Shown here: positions 6,504 through 13,237 of the stretch, one piece after another | Layout: every line of letters starts with the position of its first letter | How positions within the stretch are numbered: the first letter of the stretch is position 1 | Assembly (NCBI GenBank): GCA_021845555.1 | Contig: JAJZVS010000023.1 | Location: 1 to 17,135, forward strand | DNA from: Pseudomonadota bacterium | GTDB taxonomy: Bacteria > Pseudomonadota > Alphaproteobacteria > Acetobacterales > Acetobacteraceae | Length of the DNA stretch: 17,135 bases | Direction of reading: 5' to 3' | The notes under the pieces: generated by a model | Seen by the model: the letters and a program-made list of their open reading frames with translations, nothing else | Told to the model about the DNA's origin: nothing | Databases searched by the model: none | Made by a program: the position numbers and the translations under genes

Positions 6504-6674
6504 GGGAGAATGACCGAAGGGAACACGCGCAGTCTCCGCCGGCCGGGTTGCCAACGCGTGAACGGACCGGGCTTTCAGGAAAGCGAATATAGCCGAGATC
6601 GGAGCGGGTTGCTCCCCGGATCATGAGGAAATTCCCCTCACGATCACCTCCCTCCAGCCCCCCCTGCAGGCGGG
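6504..6674. other. Intergenic region between the small ORF/RHH gene and the cyclase gene
   Basis: Apart from a possible TTG-initiated extension of the small ORF (to 6554), nothing coding is seen. An AT-rich TATATT at 6591-6586 on the minus strand could be a -10 element, but no -35 partner was found. A weak 5-bp stem GGAGC/GCTCC lies at 6601-6615. Confidence 0.4.
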
Positions 6675-7727
6675 TTACACCGTCGCCACCGGCGTCGCCG
6701 GCGAACCCACCGCGCCCGGCAGTCGCAACGGCGGGGCGGTCAGCAGGAAGCGGTTCCGCCCGTTGGCGCGCAGCCAGTCGGCCAGTTCCGAGAGATACCA
6801 CATCTCCCCCAGATAGACGCCGAGCTTGAACAGGCAGTGCGCGTGCAGCGGCAGCGATGCGCAATAATCGTCCGCGCAGGGGCGGGCCGGCGCCGCCTCC
6901 ACCGCGTAGTTGTCCGCCAGCAGCGCCACCAGCCCGGTGTCCGTCACCCACTGCAGCAGCCGCGGATCACGCCCGTCCAGCGCGGAGGTCGTCGCGAACA
7001 GCTTCTCCCGGTCCGGCTTCTTCTTCATGTCCAGCAGCAGCTGCGCGAATCCGGTGCGGATGCAGACGAAATCGCCTTCCTCCACCACCACCTTGTCCTT
7101 CGCCAGCACGCCCATCAGATCGTCGTAGCCGACGATCCGGCCCGAGCGCCCGAAATGCGCCTCCAGATCGATCATCACCGCGCGGCCCTGCACGCAGGAC
7201 GTCGCCATCGGCTCCAGCCCCAGATGGCGCGCCCCTTGCGGCCCGGGGCTCGGTGTCTGGTTGCCGGCGGCGTCGTAGAGCACCGGCCCCAGGACGTCGC
7301 GCCCGGCGCGGAAGCCGTTGTAGTACACGTCCTCGGGCGTACCGTCGCCGTCGGCGTCGAACATCTGCCCGACATGTGCCAGGCTGTCCCACTGGGTCGA
7401 ATACTGCAACGTCAGCAGCACCTGATCGTCGCTGACGATATCGAGCGCGGTCGGATCGTCGCAGCGCAGCGGGTAGTTCATGTTGGGCTTGCCGTCGCGC
7501 AGCGTGGGCGTCAGCACCGGCGGGTTGCGGCGCGGGTTCAGCACCGCGCCGCCCGGGTAATCGAGCGGCAGCGACAGGCAGAAGGTCCGCCCATGCCGCA
7601 CCTCGGCGATGCCCTGCAGGACCTTGGCCGGGGTCACCAGGTTGAGCCGGCCGCGCTCGTCATCCGGTCCCCAGTCGCCCCAGGTCGATCCCTCCGGCCG
7701 GCGCGTCCAGCGTGGGTTGTCCGCCAT
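6675..7727 (-). CDS. Cyclase-family protein (putative metal-dependent hydrolase)
   Basis: 350 residues matching the large subgroup of the cyclase family (same fold as bacterial kynurenine formamidase KynB). The family start GSTWGDWGPDDERGRLNLV is at 13-31, and the motif QWDSLAHVG (112-120), the variant of HxGTHxDxPxH typical of this subgroup, supplies metal ligands Asp114 and His118. Further conserved blocks are GRAVMIDLEAHFG, GDFVCIRTGF, LLADNYAVEA and PLHAHCLFKLGVYLGE. The substrate is not known; proteins of this type are often annotated as hydrolases of amides or cyclic compounds. The ATG at 7725-7727 has GGAGGAAGG just upstream on its strand. It is divergent from tadA with no other pathway gene nearby. 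Confidence 0.88.
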   Translation of the reverse strand: MADNPRWTRRPEGSTWGDWGPDDERGRLNLVTPAKVLQGIAEVRHGRTFCLSLPLDYPGGAVLNPRRNPPVLTPTLRDGKPNMNYPLRCDDPTALDIVSDDQVLLTLQYSTQWDSLAHVGQMFDADGDGTPEDVYYNGFRAGRDVLGPVLYDAAGNQTPSPGPQGARHLGLEPMATSCVQGRAVMIDLEAHFGRSGRIVGYDDLMGVLAKDKVVVEEGDFVCIRTGFAQLLLDMKKKPDREKLFATTSALDGRDPRLLQWVTDTGLVALLADNYAVEAAPARPCADDYCASLPLHAHCLFKLGVYLGEMWYLSELADWLRANGRNRFLLTAPPLRLPGAVGSPATPVATV

Positions 7728-7853
7728 CTGTCCTTCCTCCCCTTCAACAGGCCGGGGCATCATGCGTGCGGCGCGGGCGCGCGCCAAGCCGGCGCGGCTT
7801 GCCCCGATCCGGCGGCTCTGCCTCACTCGCGCCGCGCAGCAGGAGAAACCCGC

Positions 7854-8312
7854 GTGGATCCGATGGAGCAAGCCCTGGCCGAGGCATGCGCCGCCGCCGC
7901 GCGCGGAGAGGTGCCGGTGGGCGCGGTGGTGATCGCGCCGGACGGGCGCGTGCTGGCGCGCGCCGGTAACCAGGTGGAAGCGGACAACGACGCGAGCGCC
8001 CATGCCGAGCTGCTCGCCCTGCGCGCCGCCGCCGCACGGCTGGGCACGCCGCGGCTGGTGGGCTGCGACCTGTTCGTGACGCTGGAGCCCTGCCCGATGT
8101 GCGCCCAGGCGGCCAGCTTGTTCCGCATCCGGCGCGTGGTGTTCGGCGCCTACGACCCCAAGGGCGGCGGGGTGGAGCACGGCGCGCGGGTGTTCGCCGC
8201 CGCCTCCTGCCACCACCGGCCCGAGGTGGTGGGCGGCGTGCGCGAACGCGAGGCGCAGACGCTGCTGCGCGATTTCTTCGCCGCCCGGCGCGGGGCGGAG
8301 AACCCGGCATGA
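7854..8312 (+). CDS. tadA: tRNA adenosine(34) deaminase TadA (nucleoside deaminase)
   Basis: 152 residues of the zinc-dependent cytidine/deoxycytidylate deaminase fold. The zinc site is His50 with the catalytic Glu52 (HAE), Cys80 and Cys83 (PCPMC). GEVPVGAVV near the start, NDASAHAEL and VVFGAYDPKGGGV are typical of TadA, which deaminates the wobble A of tRNA-Arg(ACG) to inosine. A purely nucleoside-acting deaminase of the same family cannot be excluded by eye. The GTG at 7854 is preferred over the ATG at 7863 because AGGAGA at 7841-7846 lies 7 nt before the GTG. The stop codon overlaps the next gene's start as ATGA. Confidence 0.9.
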   Translation: MDPMEQALAEACAAAARGEVPVGAVVIAPDGRVLARAGNQVEADNDASAHAELLALRAAAARLGTPRLVGCDLFVTLEPCPMCAQAASLFRIRRVVFGAYDPKGGGVEHGARVFAAASCHHRPEVVGGVREREAQTLLRDFFAARRGAENPA

Positions 8313-9552
8313 GCGGCACGGGTCCCGGCGCTACCGCCGACAGCGGCCCGGCGCGGCCATTCTTTCCGGTGGTGCATCTCGGTAACGAGGGCAATCTCGG
8401 CAACCGGATGCTGCGCTTCCTGGCCGGCGTGCGACTGGCCGGGCTGGTGCCGGGCTGCCGCCTGTCCGGGGTGTCGCTGCCGGAATGGGGCATCGTTCTG
8501 CCGGACATCCCGCTCGGCGCCGGCGAGACCCTGCGGCTTGCCGCCCCGGATCCGGATCACGGCATGGCGCTGCCGCTGGCCGCGCTCGCCGCGCGGCTGC
8601 GCGCCGGCACGCTCGCGCACGTCGCGCTCACGCAGTACGCCCAGCATCTGCGCAACTTCCCCCCCCCCGCGAGGTCTGCGCCGGGCTATTCCCCGCCGCC
8701 GCCGCACCGACGCTCACGACCGGGCCGGGGGAGCTCCTGATCAGCATCCGCGGCGCCGAGATTTTCGCCGCCCCGCACCCGGACTACACGCTGGTGCCGA
8801 TCGCCTTCTACCAGGAACTGGTCGCGGCGACGGGGCTGGTCCCGGTGTTCCTCGGCCAGCTCGACCCCAATCCCTACACGGCGGCCTTGCGCGCGGCCTT
8901 TCCGGCCGCCCGCTTCGTTGCCGCGCGCACGCCGATGGAAGATTTCGCCGCATTGCGCCAGGCGCGGCAGATCGTTCCCTCGGTCAGCACCTTCGCCTGG
9001 CTCGCCGCTTGGTTGGGCGCGGCCGAGCAGGTGTTCCTGCCGCTCACCGGCTTCCTCGATCCCTGCCAGCACCCGGCGATCGACCTGCTGCCGCTCGACG
9101 ATCCGCGCTATCGTTTCTATCTGTTCCCGTTCAACGTCGCGGTGCCGCCGGACCAGGTCGCGGCGGCGCATCGGGCGATGGCCGGCGCCTGGCGGCTGAT
9201 GTCCCCGGAGATGCTGGCCGCGCTGCGGCTGGGCCGGCCGCGGTTCCGCAGCGGCCTCGCGGCGATGCGCGATCTGTTCGACGAAGGCTTCTACCTTGCC
9301 CGCTACCCCGACGTCCGCGCCGGCATTGCCGCGGGCTGGTTCCGTTCCGGCGCCGATCACTATGCGCATGCGGGCTTCGCCGAGGGCCGCGAGCCGTTCC
9401 GCCTCGACCGCGCCTGGTACTGCCGCGCCTATCCGCTGGCGGCGATCGAGGTGGGGCAGGGCGATTTCGCCGATCTGCACCACCACTACGCGGCGGTCGG
9501 CCGCGACCGCCTCTATCGCCCGACGCCGCCCGAGGGCGCCGCCTCGCCATAG
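8309..9552 (+). CDS. Fucosyltransferase-like (GT11-type) glycosyltransferase with C-terminal FYLxxYPDV repeat, frameshifted at a C10 run
   Basis: The start codon at 8309 overlaps the tadA stop (ATGA). As given, the frame runs into a stop at 8738-8740 (143 residues), but the downstream protein continues smoothly in the next frame after a run of ten C at 8659-8668. With 11 or 8 C the product would be 414 or 413 residues. The joined protein has GNEGNLGNRMLRFLAG (25-40), like the GLGN(Q/R)MF loop of GT11-type transferases, ISIRGAE (145-151) in the place of HxRxGD, and SVSTFAWLAAWLG (225-237), like the family's STFSWW motif. The tail (about 322-405) holds FDEGFYLARYPDVRAG and a GxAEGREPF block, common in glycan-synthesis proteins of this bacterial group. 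Donor and acceptor are unknown. The frameshift may be a sequencing error, a mutation or phase variation. The gene overlaps the convergent glycosyltransferase by 40 bp. Confidence 0.75.
8659..8668 (+). repeat. Homopolymer of ten C inside the glycosyltransferase gene
   Basis: After AACTT there are ten consecutive C, then GCGAGG. Upstream reading is in frame with 8309 and downstream reading is in the next frame. Adding one C or removing two restores one continuous protein. This is the place where the reading frame of the fucosyltransferase-like gene breaks. Confidence 0.95.
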
Positions 9553-10877
9553 ACCTCCACCTGATCGAGATGCAGCACCCCGAAGCCGCGCAGCACGATG
9601 CGCACGAAGCGCGCGGGCACCGCGGCGGGGAAGCGCAGGCACAGCGGCGCGCCATCGATCCCGCCCACCGGCTGCGCTGTGGGGTGTGCGACATGCACGA
9701 TCATCCAGTGCGTGCCGTCGCGCGAGGTTTCGATCGCGAACTCCCGCAGCCGGGCCGCCATCGCCGGCGAGTCCAGCCGGTTGAACAGCCGGATTTCATG
9801 CACCCGCGCCGGGCCGCCGAGATCGACCTGCCACCACGGGCGCGCCTCCTCGGCGGTGTGGCACTGAAAGCCGCCGGTCGGAGCGCCGTTCACGGCCCCG
9901 GCCGCATCCTCCGCCACGGTCCGCCCGCGTGAGAAGGGGCCGATCGAGCTCTGGGTCGCCGCCCGGCCCAGCGCCAGGTTGGGTCCGGGCGGGGCAGGCA
10001 GCAGCCGGGTCGCTTCGGCCCCCTCGCGCAGACGGGCGGCCCAGACATCGGCCAGGAACCGGTCCTCCACCTCGTTCAGCGGCGCCAGTTCCGCTTCCAC
10101 CCGGTCGGCATCGGCGACGCGCTTCCACATCTCCTGTCCGTGGAAATCGCCCCCGGCGCCGCGCTCCCAGCGCCGTCGCAGGTCGGCGGCGGAGCGGAAG
10201 GCGTAATGATGCAGCACCGCCCGCCCGATCATCCGCGCCGCCAGCCCCGCGTCGGTGATGGAGACCCCGTCGTTGGGCAGGGTCTCGGGATCGTCGCCGA
10301 GCACGGTGCGCGTGGCTGCGCCCGGCAACAGCAAGCCTTCCCAGCCGTGCCAGAAGAAAGCGCGCCGGTCGATCCGGTCGGGGTCGATGCAGGCGGTCCG
10401 GGTCAGCGTCTTGGCGGTGGCGTGCAGCCGCGCCGCGCGGCGGGTGTAGGTGGCGAGCACGCTGCCCGTCGGGCGTTCGGCGTGGAAATTATGGCCGAAG
10501 AACAGCCAGTTCACCGTCACGCAGCCCTGGTTGGGCGGCAGGTGGTCGATCAGCCCGTGCGCGTCGCCGCCGCCGCGCAGCGCCAGGAACTCGTCGATAT
10601 CGAGGAACATCAGCCACTCGGTCTCGTGCCGGTGGCGGCGCAGCCCGTCCATGTACATGTGGAACTGCTGGCCCTGGAACGGGAAGTGATGAAATGTCAC
10701 GAACGGCGCCGGACCGCCCAGGAACGGCAGCACCGCGGCATGCAGCGCGGCCGGGTCGTCGTCGTTGCAATAGAGATAGACATGCTCGAAGCCGATCGCG
10801 CGGTGATAGAGCAGCCATTCGACGATCGCGTCGGTCTCCCACCGGGCGCAGGCCATGAGCGACAGGCGGTGACGCAT
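9513..10877 (-). CDS. Glycosyltransferase (GT2/GT92-like) with C-terminal F5/8 type C (discoidin) domain
   Basis: 454 residues. Residues 1-about 240 form a GT-A-type domain of the kind annotated as glycosyltransferase family 92 or Glyco_tranf_2_4: RWETDAIVEWLLYHRAIGFE (12-31), VYLYCNDDDP, and the metal-binding FLDIDEFL with Asp93 and Asp95. Residues about 300-444 form an F5/8 type C carbohydrate-binding domain: NLALGRAATQSS at the start, a VNG-type centre, PWWQVDLG (347-354), and HEIRLFNR. No signal peptide or membrane span is seen, so both parts should be cytoplasmic. The fusion suggests a transferase that holds its glycan acceptor. The ATG at 10875-10877 follows GAGGCGG. Its last 40 bp overlap the end of the convergent glycosyltransferase gene. 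Confidence 0.85.
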   Translation of the reverse strand: MRHRLSLMACARWETDAIVEWLLYHRAIGFEHVYLYCNDDDPAALHAAVLPFLGGPAPFVTFHHFPFQGQQFHMYMDGLRRHRHETEWLMFLDIDEFLALRGGGDAHGLIDHLPPNQGCVTVNWLFFGHNFHAERPTGSVLATYTRRAARLHATAKTLTRTACIDPDRIDRRAFFWHGWEGLLLPGAATRTVLGDDPETLPNDGVSITDAGLAARMIGRAVLHHYAFRSAADLRRRWERGAGGDFHGQEMWKRVADADRVEAELAPLNEVEDRFLADVWAARLREGAEATRLLPAPPGPNLALGRAATQSSIGPFSRGRTVAEDAAGAVNGAPTGGFQCHTAEEARPWWQVDLGGPARVHEIRLFNRLDSPAMAARLREFAIETSRDGTHWMIVHVAHPTAQPVGGIDGAPLCLRFPAAVPARFVRIVLRGFGVLHLDQVEVYGEAAPSGGVGR

Positions 10878-10885
10878 GTGCCGCC

Positions 10886-10936
10886 TCAGAGCGTGAAAAG
10901 CGATCGAACTTGTGAAAGAACGCCCGCTGGAATCAT
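10886..10936 (-). CDS. Possible 16-residue leader-type ORF
   Basis: On the minus strand AAGGAAAA lies 7 nt before an ATG (10934-10936) that opens MIPAGVLSQVRSLFTL and ends at TGA 10886-10888, only 8 nt before the ATG of the GT92-like gene. Its codons cover the 3' arm of the long inverted repeat at 10910-10982. This is the geometry of a leader peptide or of translational coupling, but an ORF this short can occur by chance. No runs of one regulatory amino acid are present. Confidence 0.3.
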   Translation of the reverse strand: MIPAGVLSQVRSLFTL

Positions 10937-10982
10937 GGGTGTTTTCCTTCGAAGATCGTGTCCCGCGGGCATTCTTTCACAA
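10910..10982 (-). terminator. 18-bp inverted repeat downstream of purD
   Basis: Arm 10910-10927 and arm 10965-10982 are complementary at 17 of 18 positions; the exception (C10921 against A10971) is a G-U pair in the leftward purD transcript. Three further pairs (10929-10931 with 10961-10963) extend the stem beyond one mismatch, leaving a loop of about 29 nt. The element starts 5 nt after the purD stop codon. It can act as terminator or 3' stabiliser for purD, or as a leader structure for the following glycosyltransferase gene. Confidence 0.65.
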
Positions 10983-10986
10983 ACTC

Positions 10987-12261
10987 TCAGCCGCCCAGCG
11001 CGCGCCAGCCGATGTCGCGGCGGCAGAATCCCTCTGGCCAGTCGATCCGGTCCACCGCGGCATAGGCCGCCGCACGGGCGGCATGGAGGTCCGCGCCGGT
11101 GCCGCAGACGGTCAGCACGCGCCCGCCGGCCGCGACCAGTTGCCCGGCGGGATCGAGCGCGGTGCCGGCGTGGAACACCAGCGCCCCCGGCACGGCGCTT
11201 GCTGCCCCCAGGCCGCGGATCGCGCTGCCGCGCTCCGGCGCCGCCGGGTAGCCGCGCGCGGCCAGCACCACCGCCAGCGCCGCGGTGTCGTGCCAGCGCA
11301 GATCGAACTGCGCCAGTTCGCCGTCGCAGGCGGCCAGCAACGCCGCCAGCAGATCGGATTTGAGCCGCGGCAGCAGCACCTGGCACTCCGGATCGCCGAA
11401 CCGGACGTTGAATTCGATCAGCTTGATCCCTTCGGCCGTCAGCATCAGCCCGGCGAACAGGATGCCGCGGAACGGCGTGCCGCGCGCGGCCATCGCTTCC
11501 AGCGCCGGGCGGATGACGCGGTCCATCACCGTCTGCTCGGCCTCCGGCGACAGCGCCGGCACCGGGCTGTAGGCGCCCATGCCGCCGGTGTTGGGGCCGG
11601 TATCGCCGTCGCCCACCCGCTTGTGGTCCTGCGCCGCGCCGAGCGGGATCGCGTTCGTGCCGTCGCACAGGGCGAAGACCGAGACCTCCTCGCCCAGCAG
11701 GCATTCCTCGATCACCACCGCGCGGCCGGCCTCGCCGAGCGTGCCTTCCTCCATGAAGGCGTCGATCGCCGCCAGCGCTTCGTCCTCGGTCGTGGCGACC
11801 ACGACGCCCTTGCCGGCGGCCAGGCCGTCCGCCTTCACCACCAGCGGGGTGCCGCGGCGTTGGACGAACGCGCGCGCGGCCTCGGCGTCCTCGAAGCGTT
11901 CCCAGGCGGCGGTGGGGATGCCGGCCTCGTCGCAGATCTGCTTGGTGAAGCTCTTGCTGCTTTCCAGCCGGGCGGCGTCCCGGGTCGGGCCGCAGCAGGC
12001 GATGGCCGCGTCTTCCATCGCGTCCGCGATCCCGGCGCTGAGCGGGGCCTCGGGGCCGGGGACCACCAGATCGATCGCGTGTTCCTGGGCGAAGGCAACC
12101 AGCTCGGCGATGTCGGTGGTGCCGATCTTCACGCATTCGGCGAGCTCGCCGATGCCCGGATTGCCGGGGGCGCAATAGAGCTTGGTCAGCAGCGGGCTGG
12201 CGGCGAGCGCCCAGCAGAGGGCGTGCTCGCGCCCGCCCGATCCGACCACCAGCACGCGCAT
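10987..12261 (-). CDS. purD: Phosphoribosylamine-glycine ligase PurD
   Basis: 424 residues, normal family length. It joins glycine to 5-phosphoribosylamine with ATP, the second step of purine synthesis. The N-terminal motif is VLVVGSGGREHALCWAL (3-19). The ATP-grasp core has KADGLAAGKGV (142-152), the family signature GPNTGGMGAYSP (221-232), and the metal/ATP site NVRFGDPE (284-291). The ATG at 12259-12261 is chosen because it gives the canonical MRVLVVGSGGREHA start and follows GGAGGAGACAGC; an in-frame start 45 bp upstream adds an Arg-rich tail without a good site. No fusion or damage is seen. Confidence 0.97.
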   Translation of the reverse strand: MRVLVVGSGGREHALCWALAASPLLTKLYCAPGNPGIGELAECVKIGTTDIAELVAFAQEHAIDLVVPGPEAPLSAGIADAMEDAAIACCGPTRDAARLESSKSFTKQICDEAGIPTAAWERFEDAEAARAFVQRRGTPLVVKADGLAAGKGVVVATTEDEALAAIDAFMEEGTLGEAGRAVVIEECLLGEEVSVFALCDGTNAIPLGAAQDHKRVGDGDTGPNTGGMGAYSPVPALSPEAEQTVMDRVIRPALEAMAARGTPFRGILFAGLMLTAEGIKLIEFNVRFGDPECQVLLPRLKSDLLAALLAACDGELAQFDLRWHDTAALAVVLAARGYPAAPERGSAIRGLGAASAVPGALVFHAGTALDPAGQLVAAGGRVLTVCGTGADLHAARAAAYAAVDRIDWPEGFCRRDIGWRALGG

Positions 12262-12517
12262 CCGCTGTCTCCTCCGCCCGGTTGACCGGCGGGGCGATGA
12301 TGCCACGAACCGGGGCGGGCAGGCGAGGGACGGGGACCTGACGGGGGATTGTGCCGCAGCGAGGGCCGCGAAGGGCGCGGGTTCCGCCGGGCGGCGCCCC
12401 GTTCAGCGAGCCCGGTGGCGCCGGCAGGGATGTCACGCATGACGGCCAGCGCGATCCGCAGGCCGGATCGAAATCACGGCAATCCGCTCCGCCGCCTCCC
12501 GGTGGCCGATGGCGCGC
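12262..12517. other. Intergenic region between purD and the toxin-antitoxin locus
   Basis: This 256-bp stretch should hold the purD promoter (leftward) and the end of the antitoxin mRNA. Frames are open here only because of the high GC content; none has a recognisable product or ribosome binding site. No remnant of a transposase or attachment site is recognisable. Confidence 0.45.
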
Positions 12518-12871
12518 TCACGCGGCCGGCCGCCGGAGCGCGCGCGCCACCGCCTCCGGGTCCCGGGCGATCACCCGCAGATAGGCCAGGGCCGGCGCGT
12601 CGGGCTGCTTCCGGTTCTGCTCCCAGTCGCGCAGCGTTCCGATCGGCACCTGGAACCGCGCCGCGAACGCCGCCTGCGAGAGACCGAGGCGCTTGCGCGC
12701 CGAACGCACCAGCGCCGCGGCCGTCTCGGCCCCGGTCAGGATTGGCGCCGCGTCCGGATCGGCGGCGACGTTGCGCGCGATCTCCGCATCCGTCTGCGCA
12801 TCGATCGCCACCCAGTCGGTTTCCGCCACGGCTCGTTCGGCCATCGCGCGGGTCAGCTTCACCGTAGCCAT
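12518..12871 (-). CDS. Xre-family HTH antitoxin partnered with BrnT
   Basis: 117 residues. The first half (TDWVAIDAQTDAEIARNVAADPDAAP at 18-43) is the toxin-contacting type of segment common in such antitoxins. Residues 55-105 form an Xre helix-turn-helix (LGLSQAAFAARFQVPIGTLRDWEQ starts at 62). It should neutralise the adjacent BrnT ribonuclease and repress their shared promoter. The start at 12869-12871 lies inside the toxin gene (13-bp overlap), so the two are translated from one mRNA in toxin-first order, as in brnTA loci. The classical BrnA partner has a ribbon-helix-helix domain, whereas this one has an Xre domain. Confidence 0.88.
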   Translation of the reverse strand: MATVKLTRAMAERAVAETDWVAIDAQTDAEIARNVAADPDAAPILTGAETAAALVRSARKRLGLSQAAFAARFQVPIGTLRDWEQNRKQPDAPALAYLRVIARDPEAVARALRRPAA

Positions 12872-13122
12872 AGGCGTTGCTCCTGTCGGCTTGCCTTGCG
12901 GACCGAGATCAACCGGAATGTTGCCCCTCGCGTGGTATAAGTGCAGACGAACAGCCGCTCCGCGACCATGCCGAAGGCGTTGACGCGGGCTTCGCCATAG
13001 GCGCGCCGGTCGTCCGGAAGCTCGCCCAGGCGGTTTTCGAGCACGATCAGGCCGACCGCGAGCGAGACGCCATGCTTGGCCCGGTTCGCCGCGTCCTTGG
13101 CGGAATCGTATTCGATGTCCAC
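12859..13122 (-). CDS. brnT: BrnT-family ribonuclease toxin
   Basis: 87 residues with the BrnT layout: (V/M)DIEYDSAKDAANRAKHGVS at the start with His17, the DDRRAYGEARVNAFGMV block (37-53), VCTYTTRGATFRLISVRKAS (59-78) and the terminal RQE. BrnT toxins adopt a RelE-like fold and cleave RNA, halting growth when not bound by antitoxin. The start is a GTG at 13120-13122: it gives the conserved DIEYD beginning, and there is a stop 24 bp upstream in frame. No ribosome binding site precedes it. A good promoter ends only 5 nt upstream, which suggests a leaderless mRNA. The locus sits between purD and xseA, which are adjacent in many alphaproteobacteria. Confidence 0.9.
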   Translation of the reverse strand: MDIEYDSAKDAANRAKHGVSLAVGLIVLENRLGELPDDRRAYGEARVNAFGMVAERLFVCTYTTRGATFRLISVRKASRQEQRLWLR

Positions 13123-13127
13123 ACCAC

Positions 13128-13156
13128 CATATACGGCTTCGCCGTAGTGCCGTCAA
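13128..13156 (-). promoter_or_regulatory. Sigma-70-type promoter of the brnT/antitoxin operon with an operator-like palindrome
   Basis: Reading leftward, TTGACG (13156-13151) and TATATG (13133-13128) are separated by exactly 17 nt, close to the consensus TTGACA-17-TATAAT. The perfect palindrome TACGGC-TTC-GCCGTA (13132-13146) fills most of the spacer and touches the -10 hexamer, an ideal place for the antitoxin to block RNA polymerase. The expected transcription start (about 13122-13120) coincides with the GTG start codon of the toxin. Confidence 0.7.
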
Positions 13157-13237
13157 GCTGCCCCTACGCCGGCTGAAATCCGGCGGTCGCGCCGATCATG
13201 CTTCCCCGTCCGGCCCCGCCATCCTACCCTCCCGCCC

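Noticed and set aside
8659..8668. Programmed ribosomal frameshifting at the C10 run
   Set aside because: No stimulatory pseudoknot or internal Shine-Dalgarno was recognised; slipped replication or a sequencing error explains the tract more simply.
12262..12867. Rightward open frames between purD and the antitoxin (for example from 12349)
   Set aside because: They are antisense to the antitoxin for half their length, Arg/Pro-rich and without a ribosome binding site.
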